A DNA stretch of 64,000 nt, from positions 3,162,001 through 3,226,000 of the forward strand of contig OZ241354.1 in the NCBI GenBank assembly GCA_965199945.1, given 5' to 3'. A model generated the notes under the pieces. That model was given only the letters and a program-made list of their open reading frames with translations. It had not been told where the DNA came from and ran no database searches. This document shows, in pieces, positions 32,524 through 40,788 of this stretch (position 1 is its first letter; each line of letters begins with the position of its first letter). Position numbers and translations under genes: made by a program. The stretch is from VXYL01 sp965199945 (GTDB taxonomy: Bacteria > Pseudomonadota > Gammaproteobacteria > Pseudomonadales > Azotimanducaceae).

Positions 32524-33777
32524 ATGAGATTGTGCATCCACAGGGGAACGAAGCAGATCGGCGGCACCTGCATCGAGGTGGAGGCGCAGGGCAAGCGCCT
32601 TGCGCTGGACGTCGGCCTGCCGCTCGACGCTCCCGACGACGAGGATGCGCACGAAAGCCTGCTGCCGGCGGTTCCGGGGTTCCGCGAGCGCGACGACAGC
32701 TTGCTCGGCGTGCTGATCTCGCATCCTCACCAAGACCACTACGGCTTGGCGCGGCACATCCGCCCGGAGGTTCCGGTCTACATCGGCCAAGACGCGCACA
32801 ACATCCTCAAGGCTGCGAGCCGCTACGTTCCGAACGGGCACGCCTTCGCCGACCCTCGCTTCATCGCCCACCGGCAGCCGGTGGCGATCGGGCCGTTCCG
32901 CATCACACCGTATCTCGTAGACCACAGCGCGTTCGACGCCTACGCGCTGCTGATCGAGGCCGGCGGCAAGAGGGTGTTCTACTCCGGCGACTTCCGCGGG
33001 CACGGGCGCAGGGCAGGCATGTTCGAGTCGCTGGTGGCACACCCGCCCGCCGACATCGACGTATTGCTCATGGAGGGAACAACCATCGGGCGGACAGGCA
33101 CCGACGAAGGATTCGCCACGGAAGGCGATCTCGAACGGGATTTCGTCCAAGCGTTCCGGGAGACGAAGGGGCTGCACTTCGTCTGGACCTCGTCCCAGAA
33201 CATCGACCGCTTGGTGACGATCTTCCGCGCCGCCAAGCGCACCGGCCGCCTGCTCCTGATCGACCTCTACACCGCCGTGGTGTTGGAGGCGACGGGCCGC
33301 GAGACCATCCCCCAATCCGACTGGGACGGTGTGAGACTGTACGTTCCACAGAGCCAGCGGCTGTTCATCAAGCGGAATAAGCTGTTCGACGACCTCGGAC
33401 GGCACAAGGCGAATCGCGTTTTCCCCGAGGACCTGCCGGAACTGGCCAGCAAGGCCGTCATGCTGTTCCGCCCTATGGCGATGCGCGACCACGGCGTCGA
33501 AGCAGTGCTCGAAGGAGCAGCGCTCACCTACTCGATGTGGGAGGGCTACTTGAAGCACGACGGCCCATGTAAAGTTCTGGATTGGCTGGCGGAACACGGC
33601 ATCCCTTGGCGCACCATCCACACCTCCGGCCACGCCTCGGTATGCGACCTCAAGCGCCTCGCCACTGCTCTTGCGCCACATGCGCTCGTGCCCATACACT
33701 CCTTCGAGACTGGCCGGTTCGGGGAGTTCTTCGAGCATGTCGCCCAGCGGGACGATGGCGAGTGGTGGAAAGCGTGA
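32524..33777 (+). CDS. MBL-fold, RNase J-like metallohydrolase
   Basis: 417 aa. The metallo-beta-lactamase motif H-P-H-Q-D-H (67-72) binds two metals, followed by Y-S-G-D-F-R-G-H-G near 158-166 and a C-terminal H-T-S-G-H-A motif with V-P-I-H-S-F. The last two are typical of beta-CASP nucleases such as RNase J, though at 417 aa it is shorter than RNase J (about 550 aa). A nuclease acting on RNA or DNA ends is likely. AAGGAT repeats lie just upstream (32504-32520). The next gene, a nuclease-like protein of different composition, starts 22 bases later, so the two form a cassette. Confidence 0.75.
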   Translation: MRLCIHRGTKQIGGTCIEVEAQGKRLALDVGLPLDAPDDEDAHESLLPAVPGFRERDDSLLGVLISHPHQDHYGLARHIRPEVPVYIGQDAHNILKAASRYVPNGHAFADPRFIAHRQPVAIGPFRITPYLVDHSAFDAYALLIEAGGKRVFYSGDFRGHGRRAGMFESLVAHPPADIDVLLMEGTTIGRTGTDEGFATEGDLERDFVQAFRETKGLHFVWTSSQNIDRLVTIFRAAKRTGRLLLIDLYTAVVLEATGRETIPQSDWDGVRLYVPQSQRLFIKRNKLFDDLGRHKANRVFPEDLPELASKAVMLFRPMAMRDHGVEAVLEGAALTYSMWEGYLKHDGPCKVLDWLAEHGIPWRTIHTSGHASVCDLKRLATALAPHALVPIHSFETGRFGEFFEHVAQRDDGEWWKA

Positions 33778-33799
33778 ACGCAACAGGGAGCAATGACTG

Positions 33800-34630
33800 A
33801 TGAGCACGTTCAATCGCGGTTTGGATGATGAGTTCGTTGACGCACTCAACAGAGAATACGACAAGGAAGATGGCTGGTGGCGTGCCTTTGTCGATGACAA
33901 GGACGTTTTTCTCGCGATCCGGGAGAACTATGTGAATGTCTACTATCGCGGGTGCAGCCTCTTGAGGCTAGAGCTCAAAGACGACACCGTCGTCGGGAAA
34001 GTCCACTACAAGTACCTCCTGCGCCCAAGCGCCCCCAAAGAGTATGTGAAAGTCGAGAATGGAGTAGCTACCCTAGGCGATACGACAAACTGGTTCCTGA
34101 CAGGTGTGAGGGACATTGACAGTCTCAAGATCGCAGCAAGGCCCTATGCTGGAGACGAAAAAGCGGGCGTTCACAACATCCTTCTCTCAAAACCCATTCT
34201 CGACGTTGAGATCGCGCTTGCTTCTGTACGCTTGGATTTCGCGGCTTTACGGTATTCGAGTGAAGTCGTAGACGTCGTCTTTTTCGAAGCGAAACACTTC
34301 AAGAACAATGAGCTCCGAGCGAGCGACGGCAAACTACCGCCGGTTGTCCGGCAGATGAAACGCTACGAGAACAGGCTTCGGGAACATCGGCGAGCTATTG
34401 AGGAAAGTTACCGTCGGGTGTGCTGCAATCTCAGGCACTTGAAGGGAGTAGATAAGCGACATCCGGAGCGTCACACAATGCTCAACGGTTCGCTGCGAGT
34501 CGAGGAGAAGCCGGAGTTGATCGTGTTCGGTTTCGATGGTGACCAGAAGGATGGCAAGCATTGGAAACCTCATCGCAAGAAGCTCGAAGAACAGCTAGGG
34601 GGAAGAGTTCGCTTCAAGGGGGCTGCGTGA
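33800..34630 (+). CDS. Putative PD-(D/E)XK nuclease, AT-richer than its surroundings
   Basis: 276 aa. A core R-L-D-F-A-A-L-R-Y ... V-V-D-V-V-F-F-E-A-K-H-F, followed by V-V-R-Q-M-K-R-Y (about 143-200), fits a PD-(D/E)XK nuclease arrangement (Asp, then Glu-x-Lys, then a Gln-containing helix). The rest is unassigned. Codon use is clearly less GC-biased than in the MBL gene, which suggests a separate, recent origin. The coding pair may act as a defence or DNA-processing unit; function unknown. Confidence 0.55.
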   Translation: MSTFNRGLDDEFVDALNREYDKEDGWWRAFVDDKDVFLAIRENYVNVYYRGCSLLRLELKDDTVVGKVHYKYLLRPSAPKEYVKVENGVATLGDTTNWFLTGVRDIDSLKIAARPYAGDEKAGVHNILLSKPILDVEIALASVRLDFAALRYSSEVVDVVFFEAKHFKNNELRASDGKLPPVVRQMKRYENRLREHRRAIEESYRRVCCNLRHLKGVDKRHPERHTMLNGSLRVEEKPELIVFGFDGDQKDGKHWKPHRKKLEEQLGGRVRFKGAA

Positions 34631-34670
34631 TGCCCTCGTGTAACTGATGTTGGGGTCTTGTCGCCGGCCC

Positions 34671-35846
34671 TCACCCCCGCTCCCGCAACACTTGCGCCAA
34701 CTCGCGCACGCCAATCCCTTCCACGCCCTGCGCCACCGGATAGCGGTCGTCGCCAGCGTGGACGACGAAGGCGCGCGTCGGCTGGATGTCCTCGCAGGCG
34801 AGGTGGAACCCGCGCCGCACCTTGGCGGAGAGCGAGCGCTTGATCTCGATTGCCCAGCGCTCGCCGTCGGCGTGGTCGACCACCAGATCGATCTCCGCGC
34901 CGGCGCTGGTGCGGTAGAAGTGCGGCTGAGCGAGGGGTGGCAGCACGCTGAGCAGCGTTTCGACGACGTAGCCCTCCCAGCTTTCGCCCACCACCGGGTG
35001 GCCGGCGAGCTGTTCCAACGACGCGATGCCGAGCAAGGCATGAACCAAGCCGCTGTCGCGCACATACACCTTCGGTGCCTTCACCAACCGCTTGCCGACG
35101 TTGGCCAGCAAGGGCGGCAGCCGGCGCACCAGCAGCAGGTCGCACAAGAGGTCGATGTAGCGGGTGACGGACTGGGCGCTCAGTTCCAAGCCCCTTGCGA
35201 GAGCCGAAAAGTTCAGCGTCGTGCCTTGGCGGTGCGCCAGCATTGTCCAAAGCCGTTCCAAGGTTGTGGCCGGGACGCGCGGCCCGAATAGGGCGACATC
35301 GCGCTCCAAGTAGGTGCGGATGAAGTCCCGGCGGAGCGCCAGGCTGTCTTGGTCGCTCGATGCCAAGTAGCTCTGCGGAAAGCCGCCACGCAGCCACAGG
35401 CGTTCGCGGGCCGTGCGGACGTCTTCCACTTCGAGGGCCGAAAAGGGTGCCATGTCGATGTAGGCGATGCGCCCGGCCAGCGTCTCGCCGGACTGCCGCA
35501 GCAGGTCGATGGAAGCCGATCCCAGGATGAGAAACCGGCCTATCCCCTTGCCCTTGCGCCGCCCTCGGTCGATGACGCCGCGCAGCGTCGCAAAGAGTTC
35601 CGGCATCCGATGGATCTCGTCCAGGATGACGAGCCGATCCTCCACGTTGTCGAGAAAGAGCGCGGGCTGCGCCAGACGGTTGCGGTCGTCGCGGTCCTCG
35701 AGGTCGAGGTAGAGCGCGTCCCGCGCCCGGCCGATCGCCAAGGCCAGCGTGGTCTTGCCGACCTGCCGCGGGCCGATCAGCGCGACAGCGGCTTGGCGCC
35801 GCAAGGCGCTTTCGACATCGCTGGCAATGACGCGAGGGATCATCAT
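34671..35846 (-). CDS. AAA_14/DUF4143 ATPase
   Basis: 391 aa. The AAA_14 module has Walker A I-G-P-R-Q-V-G-K-T-T (about 24-33) and Walker B L-V-I-L-D-E-I-H-R-M-P near 73. The C-terminal DUF4143 half has A-P-K-V-Y-V-R-D-S-G-L-V-H, F-Y-R-T-S-A-G-A-E-I-D-L-V and W-A-I-E-I-K-R-S, the last a PD-(D/E)XK-like core. The ATG at 35846 lies within the left arm of a 43-bp palindrome, with AAGG directly in front of it, suggesting autoregulation. Biological role is unknown; these genes are often multicopy. Confidence 0.85.
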   Translation of the reverse strand: MMIPRVIASDVESALRRQAAVALIGPRQVGKTTLALAIGRARDALYLDLEDRDDRNRLAQPALFLDNVEDRLVILDEIHRMPELFATLRGVIDRGRRKGKGIGRFLILGSASIDLLRQSGETLAGRIAYIDMAPFSALEVEDVRTARERLWLRGGFPQSYLASSDQDSLALRRDFIRTYLERDVALFGPRVPATTLERLWTMLAHRQGTTLNFSALARGLELSAQSVTRYIDLLCDLLLVRRLPPLLANVGKRLVKAPKVYVRDSGLVHALLGIASLEQLAGHPVVGESWEGYVVETLLSVLPPLAQPHFYRTSAGAEIDLVVDHADGERWAIEIKRSLSAKVRRGFHLACEDIQPTRAFVVHAGDDRYPVAQGVEGIGVRELAQVLRERG

Positions 35847-35886
35847 CCTTGCAATTTATCCACGGCGTGGAGAGATTGCAAGGATG
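35844..35886. promoter_or_regulatory. 43-bp palindrome covering the start of the AAA_14 gene
   Basis: Perfect 12-base arms CATCCTTGCAAT (35844-35855) and ATTGCAAGGATG (35875-35886) surround a centred TCCACGGCGTGGA (35859-35871); all share one centre at 35865. The element contains the AAA_14 start codon and its AAGG ribosome-binding site, so as DNA it could be an operator and as RNA a hairpin hiding translation initiation. A second, imperfect copy lies at 38219-38255. Confidence 0.8.
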
Positions 35887-36011
35887 TGCGGGCCTTTTTC
35901 CATACCGCGTCGGCGCGGTGATCGCGGACGCGCCAGCGTAAACGGGGGGTGATACATCGTCAAACATACAGTAGTTTGGGCGTCTCAAGAACAAGCGGGC
36001 AGGGGGGGTCA

Positions 36012-37046
36012 GTGGCGGCCAAGTCGATCAGTCTATTTGCCGGCGCCGGAGGGATGGACTTGGGCGTCGATGGCGCGGGGTTCAAGACCGTCTGCGCCAT
36101 CGAGAGCGACCCCCACTGCGCGGCGACGTTGCGGCGCAACGGTCGCGGCAAGGCGGTGTGGCAGGTCGACGTTCGGGTGGTTGATCCAGTGCGGGTGATG
36201 TCCGTGCTTGGCATTGAGCGCGGGCATCTGGCGCTGCTGCACGCCGGCCCGCCCTGCCAGCCGTTCAGCCAGATTGGCAAGCAGGGCGGGCTCGACGATC
36301 CGCGCGGGTCGCTGGTGTTCGAAGTGGTGAGGTTCGCCCGCGCTCTTCATCCCTCGTCCGTGCTCATCGAACAGGTGCCCAAGTTCCTCTCCGCCCGAAC
36401 CAGCAACGGCAAACCCTTGTTGGAAGTGTTGCGGAAGGAATTCGCCGCCCTGGGCTTCGACACCCATGCGGATGTGCTTCAGGCGAGCGAACACGGGGTT
36501 GCCCAGCATCGACGGCGCGCAGTCATCGTCTGCGTTCCAAAGGGCGAAAGGTTCGCGTTCCCGATCCCCTCCGCACCATCCTCCACCGTTGGAAAGACGT
36601 TTGCCGGGCTGCCGTCAGCCAGCGTCGAGGGCGAAGAACCAGAGGTCCCCAATCACATCGACATCACGCCGCGGCGCGACCGCGAGCGCATCGCCTACGT
36701 TCCCGAGGGCACATGGCTCTCCAAGATTCCGGACGTTCCAGCCGACATTCGTCAGAAGCTCACTCGCAAGGACACCACCAAGTTCCGACGCCTTTGCCGG
36801 ACCGGCCTGGCACCCACCTTGCGCTGCGGCGAAGCGCCCTATCATCCGGTAGAGAACCGCTACGTCACGCCGCGCGAAGCGGCACGGTTGCAGGGATTCC
36901 CGGACAGCCACGTCTTCGAAGGCCCCATTCGCCGCCGCACCGGCCGGGTGCGCGATTTGGACCAGCATCGTCAAGTCGCCAATGCGGTTCCGCCGCCGCT
37001 GGCCCGCGCGGTCGCCAGCAACCTGCGGAGCGCCTCGTGGCCGTAG
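36012..37046 (+). CDS. C5-cytosine DNA methyltransferase (Dcm family)
   Basis: 344 aa from the GTG at 36012, which follows an AGGGGGGG tract; a GTG at 35949 would add 21 residues. Motif I S-L-F-A-G-A-G-G-M-D-L-G, motif IV G-P-P-C-Q-P-F-S with nucleophile Cys82, motif VI I-E-Q-V (usually E-N-V), motif VIII Q-H-R-R-R and motif X Q-V-A-N-A-V-P-P are all seen, so it should transfer methyl groups to cytosine C5. The target site cannot be read. What looks like a decayed restriction endonuclease follows, so it may now be solitary. Confidence 0.9.
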   Translation: MAAKSISLFAGAGGMDLGVDGAGFKTVCAIESDPHCAATLRRNGRGKAVWQVDVRVVDPVRVMSVLGIERGHLALLHAGPPCQPFSQIGKQGGLDDPRGSLVFEVVRFARALHPSSVLIEQVPKFLSARTSNGKPLLEVLRKEFAALGFDTHADVLQASEHGVAQHRRRAVIVCVPKGERFAFPIPSAPSSTVGKTFAGLPSASVEGEEPEVPNHIDITPRRDRERIAYVPEGTWLSKIPDVPADIRQKLTRKDTTKFRRLCRTGLAPTLRCGEAPYHPVENRYVTPREAARLQGFPDSHVFEGPIRRRTGRVRDLDQHRQVANAVPPPLARAVASNLRSASWP

Positions 37047-37240
37047 TCGCCGAGCTTTACGGCCAACCCCTCGACAAAACGATCGACATCCGAGCGTGCA
37101 GAACCGCGCAGTGTCCATAGACCAACCAGAGTCGCCGCCCGTGATCGTCGAGGTGATGACCTGCTCGACATCCGGCGGAAACCAAAGGAAGGGCACGGAC
37201 GTCCAAGGCGCTTTTCGCCGCGCTGTCGTGTTTGCCAAAC
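37037..37240 (+). pseudogene. Apparent relic of the partner restriction endonuclease
   Basis: Overlapping the end of the methyltransferase, a GTG frame reads V-A-V-V-A-E-L-Y-G-Q-P-L-D-K-T-I-D-I to a stop at 37120. In another frame from about 37117 the sequence reads P-V-I-V-E-V-M-T-C-S-T-S-G-G-N and continues T-D-V-Q-G-A-F-R-R-A-V. This block resembles one I recall from type II restriction enzymes (V-I-V-E-I-M-T-x-S-T-S-G-G). Two pieces in different frames suggest a largely deleted and shifted gene. The assignment is from memory of the motif. Confidence 0.4.
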
Positions 37241-37280
37241 CCTTAGCCCGTGAGCATTGGCAGGCGGCGTCGCCACGGTG

Positions 37281-37580
37281 TCAGACGGCCGCCGGGTCGC
37301 GCTCACCGAGGCCGGACTTGGCGATGAAGTTGACGCAGGGGTAGCCGAGGTCGTCCTTCCCGTCCCGCCACGTCTTGTCGACGAGTTCCGTCCGGGCGCT
37401 CACGAGGCCGTGGCCGGTCACCTGCCCGCATTCGTCGTCGTAGATGATGTTCACGTCCACGATGGGGGAATCGTCCTCAAAGCCGACGCCCTGCCGGATG
37501 TTGATTCTGACGATGTCGATGTCGTCGAACTGGCGCTTGAAGGCAGCCTCGGCGATCTCGCGTAGCTGTTGTTCGTCCAT
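37281..37580 (-). CDS. Small acidic protein paired with a HEPN-like protein
   Basis: 99 aa from the ATG at 37580. An N-terminal helix is followed by an alternating strand region I-V-D-V-N-I-I-Y-D-D-E, a G-H-G-L turn, and a C-terminal P-C-V-N-F-I-A-K-S. It lies 10 bases after the HEPN-like gene and is probably co-translated with it. No nucleotidyltransferase motif is present, so this is not a standard MNT antitoxin; its role as antitoxin is only a guess. Confidence 0.6.
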   Translation of the reverse strand: MDEQQLREIAEAAFKRQFDDIDIVRINIRQGVGFEDDSPIVDVNIIYDDECGQVTGHGLVSARTELVDKTWRDGKDDLGYPCVNFIAKSGLGERDPAAV

Positions 37581-37590
37581 CTTGGACCTC

Positions 37591-38055
37591 CTATAGTTGC
37601 CGCCGCTTGAACAGCACATGAACGATGAAGCTACGCTGGTGTTGGACATCGGCTTGCTCGAACTTGCTGATAGCGTCCTCGGTTGCGTTGATTATCGCAA
37701 GAACTTCTGGCTTGGAATACTCCCCTTCATGCGCGTAGTCCGCCTGCTGGCGCGCTTTCTGCAAGTCGATGAACGTGTCGCCGAAGGCGCGGACTTCCAA
37801 TGGGAACGTCCGCATCACGTCTTGCTGCTGACACGCGCTGCGCGCCTTCCCGTGCTCGAGGGCACGGTACACCTGATGCCATTCCCGGCTGCGGCTGCTG
37901 GTGCCGGTGAGCAGGTCCGCGGCAGTGCCGGCCAAGCAGTGGAACAGCCCGTAGTACGCCGTGCTGACGGCGCGGCGCAGGTCCGCTTGCGTGGGCGGTG
38001 CCGCGCCGGATGCCGTCAGGCGGCGGGCGGTCTCTATCAAGTCGTGCGAGTTCAC
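37591..38055 (-). CDS. HEPN-like domain protein
   Basis: 154 aa, all-helical by composition. It has A-D-L-R-R-A-V-S-T-A-Y-Y-G-L-F-H-C-L near 24-41 and K-A-R-Q-Q-A-D-Y-A-H-E-G near 100-111, the arrangement of UPF0332-type HEPN proteins, although an R-x4-6-H RNase motif is not clear. It is followed by a small acidic gene, giving a two-gene cassette reminiscent of toxin-antitoxin pairs. ATG at 38055. Confidence 0.6.
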   Translation of the reverse strand: MNSHDLIETARRLTASGAAPPTQADLRRAVSTAYYGLFHCLAGTAADLLTGTSSRSREWHQVYRALEHGKARSACQQQDVMRTFPLEVRAFGDTFIDLQKARQQADYAHEGEYSKPEVLAIINATEDAISKFEQADVQHQRSFIVHVLFKRRQL

Positions 38056-38186
38056 GGCGCGAGTCTTGCGGCACCAGTTTTCAGCCTACTCGGCACCATA
38101 CTACAGGGTCACTTCTGATCGGGGACTGTCCGGCTCCGTACACGGGCCAACCGTGGGACTGGTGCAGTTCGCCATTTCCTGCGCGG

Positions 38187-38255
38187 GCCGATCTCCAAGG
38201 CCAGCGTGGGATCATTATCCTTGCAAATCATCCACGCCGTGGACAGATTGCAAGG
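38187..38255. repeat. Second palindrome copy with a relic of an AAA_14 gene start
   Basis: The palindrome at 38219-38255 has CCTTGCAAA and ATTGCAAGG arms around TCCACGCCGTGGA, centred at 38237, and matches the element at 35844-35886. Just before it, 38187-38209 matches 35729-35751 within the AAA_14 coding region with one mismatch. About 90 bases that separate the two in the intact copy are missing. This is best read as the remnant of a second AAA_14 gene and its upstream element. Confidence 0.7.
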
Positions 38256-38273
38256 AAGCGAGCGTCAACCGCG

Positions 38274-40355
38274 TCAGCCGATTTCAAGCCGATACGGCGG
38301 CAGCGAGGCCAGCAGGGCTTCGCCGTAGCGGCGGGTGACGATGCGGCGGTCTAGGAGGGTGATGCGGCCGCCGTCGGTTTCGTGGCGGATCAGGCGGCCG
38401 CAGGCTTGCACGAGGCGTAGGGATGCTTCGGGGACGGAGACTTCCATGAACGGATTGCGGCCTTCGTGTTCCAAGGCTTCGGCGACGGCTTCGTCCACGG
38501 GATTGTCTGGCACGGAGAAGGGCAGCTTGGCGATGATGACGTGGCGGCAGTAGTCGCCCGGCAGATCGACGCCTTCGGCGAAGCTGGCGAGGCCGAAGAG
38601 GTAGCTCGGCTCGCCGTCGTCGATGGCGCTGCGGTGGTCTAGGAGCAGTTGCTGTTTCGATGCGGCGTCCTGCAGGCGGCAGTGGTCGCGCACGTCGTCG
38701 GGCAGGGAACCGGTGACTTCGTTGAATTGCCGCCAGGAGGTGAAGAGCACGAGGGCGCTGCGTTCCAGGGCGAGCAAGTCGGGCAGCAGGGCGGCCACTT
38801 CTTCCGTGTGCTGCATGGCGTCGCCTGGGTTGGACTGCATGGACGGCACGGAGAAGACCGCGATGCGCGGAAAGTCGAACGGGCTGGGGATGCGCGACTG
38901 GGTTGTGCCGTCGGCGAGGCCGGAGACGTCCAGAAAGCGTTCGAAGGTGCCGAGGGCGCACAGCGTCGCGGAGGTGGCGACGGCGCCGTAGCAGGTTTCC
39001 CACAACGTTTCGTGCAGGATGCCGCCGGTGTCGAGCGGGGCGCTGGTGAGCTCGATGTCGTCGCTCGCGTCGAAGCGGCGCATCGTCGCCCAGCGGGCGG
39101 CGGCCTTGGCTCTGGATGCGTAGTCGGCGAAGAGCTGTTCGCCCGCCTGCGCACGGGCGGAAAGCTGCGCCGCGAGCGGCAGCCAAGTCTCCGCCTGTTC
39201 GCCGTTCTTCCACTCCAACTCGCCGCTCGTTGCCGCTTCCAAGGCATCCCGCAGGTCGTTGAGGATCGTCGCCGCGGTGCCGAAGCCGTTGCTCAAGGCT
39301 GGCGAAAGGTCGGCGATCTCCTGGGGCACGTTGCCCATCGCGAAGCGAAAGACGGCCGTGCGTTCGTCGCGCCGCTCGAAGGGCAATTGCCGGGCCAAGG
39401 CGTCCAACTCCATGAGCACTCGCCGCAGGTCGCCGGCGTCTTCCGCCAGACGTTTGGCGGCGCGTGCGATTTCCGGCGGATTGCCGAACCGCCGCGCCAT
39501 GGTTTCCAGGCTGGTGGTCGCTTGCGCCAGCCAATCGATGGACGCCCGCAGGCGCACATTGAGCGTGAAGTGGTCGCGGGTCTTCTCCGGCAGATGATGC
39601 GCTTCGTCGAGCACGAAGACCGTCTCCGCCGGCGGCGGCAGCACGACGCCGCCGCCGAGGCTCAAGTCGGCCAGCACTAGGTCGTGGTTCGCCACCACCA
39701 CGTCGGCTTCCGCAACCTGTCGCCGCGCCTTGAAGAACGGGCATTGGTGGTAGTAGCCGCAGCGTCCGCCGCTGCAACCGGCGCGGTCGTTGGTGGCGGC
39801 GTACCACGTTCGCGAATCGATGCCGTCTGCCCAGCTGTCCAACTCGCCGTCCCAGGAACCTTCGGCGAAGGCGTTCTGCAGGTCTTGGTAGACCGCCGTG
39901 TCTTCCGTGCTCGGCAGTTCGAAGAGCAGCACCTCGCGGTCCACGTCTCGCCGCAGTAGGTCCTCCAAGCGCTGCAGGCAGACGTAGCGCCGCCGGCCCT
40001 TGGCCAGCGTGAAGCTGAAGTCCAGGCCGGCATGGCGCTGCAAGTCCGGCAAATCGCGCAGCACCACCTGTTCCTGCAGCGCCACCGTGGCAGTGGCGAT
40101 CACCACGCGCTTGTCGAGCGCCTGCGCCACCGGAATGGCCGCCAGACAGTAGGCGACGGTCTTGCCAGTGCCCGTGCCGGCCTCGACGATGCAGAGCCTG
40201 TTGTCGTTGTTGGCGAGGGCGCGGGCGATGTCGGCGATCATCTGCCGCTGCCCACGGCGCGGCTTGAAGCCTCGGCCGGCGAGCCACGCCCGGTAGGCGG
40301 ACTGGATGCGCGTCTTCAGATCGTCCGAGAGGGCGCTTGTGCTCGAATCAGCCAC
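38274..40355 (-). CDS. dinG: DinG-type ATP-dependent DNA helicase
   Basis: 693 aa from a GTG at 40355. This XPD-like superfamily 2 helicase unwinds 5'-3' and resolves R-loops and other structures. Walker A is E-A-G-T-G-T-G-K-T near 55, and the DEAH box L-D-E-A-H-H is near 230. An iron-sulfur cysteine set has C-x4-C-x5-C spacing (G-C-S-G-G-R-C-G-Y-Y-H-Q-C) with an earlier Cys in Y-V-C-L-Q-R-L. A hairpin with GTCGGGC/GCCCGAC arms (40371-40387) sits just upstream of the start. Confidence 0.9.
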   Translation of the reverse strand: MADSSTSALSDDLKTRIQSAYRAWLAGRGFKPRRGQRQMIADIARALANNDNRLCIVEAGTGTGKTVAYCLAAIPVAQALDKRVVIATATVALQEQVVLRDLPDLQRHAGLDFSFTLAKGRRRYVCLQRLEDLLRRDVDREVLLFELPSTEDTAVYQDLQNAFAEGSWDGELDSWADGIDSRTWYAATNDRAGCSGGRCGYYHQCPFFKARRQVAEADVVVANHDLVLADLSLGGGVVLPPPAETVFVLDEAHHLPEKTRDHFTLNVRLRASIDWLAQATTSLETMARRFGNPPEIARAAKRLAEDAGDLRRVLMELDALARQLPFERRDERTAVFRFAMGNVPQEIADLSPALSNGFGTAATILNDLRDALEAATSGELEWKNGEQAETWLPLAAQLSARAQAGEQLFADYASRAKAAARWATMRRFDASDDIELTSAPLDTGGILHETLWETCYGAVATSATLCALGTFERFLDVSGLADGTTQSRIPSPFDFPRIAVFSVPSMQSNPGDAMQHTEEVAALLPDLLALERSALVLFTSWRQFNEVTGSLPDDVRDHCRLQDAASKQQLLLDHRSAIDDGEPSYLFGLASFAEGVDLPGDYCRHVIIAKLPFSVPDNPVDEAVAEALEHEGRNPFMEVSVPEASLRLVQACGRLIRHETDGGRITLLDRRIVTRRYGEALLASLPPYRLEIG

Positions 40356-40788
40356 CGTCGCTTCACCGCAGTCGGGCCTCGCCCGACCCGGATGGAAGGA
40401 ACACTACCGTAAATCGCGTGTACGCTTCGAGTGTGCAGCGTTGCAGCAACTCTAGGCCCGGAACGGCGACGGCCTGCTAATGCCGATTGCCGCCCCGTCC
40501 GAAGCGGCCGGCGACCAGCGCCCCGCACGGGCTTGCCGACGCCCCGCAGGCTCCGGCCCAGTACCGCGGACATGACACAGCGACCCTGCGCCTCTCTCGT
40601 CACACTGGTCACCACGGTGAGGATCGCCAACATCGTCAAAGACGGGGGCTTGTGCAGACACCCGCGCCGGTGGTACCGCATCCACTTCAATGGAGCGTCG
40701 ATCAGCGGGGCTTCGATGTCCCAAATCGTCAACTACCATCGGCGAGGATCGTCCGACCATGGCAATGAAGATTGGACGAATCCGAGAC
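40356..40788. other. Intergenic region, no supported gene
   Basis: 433 bases between the dinG start and the end of the ATPase-TOPRIM gene. It holds the 40371-40387 hairpin, a likely part of the dinG leader. All longer frames are Arg/Pro/Ala-rich shadows without motifs, and no RNA gene was recognised. Confidence 0.4.
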
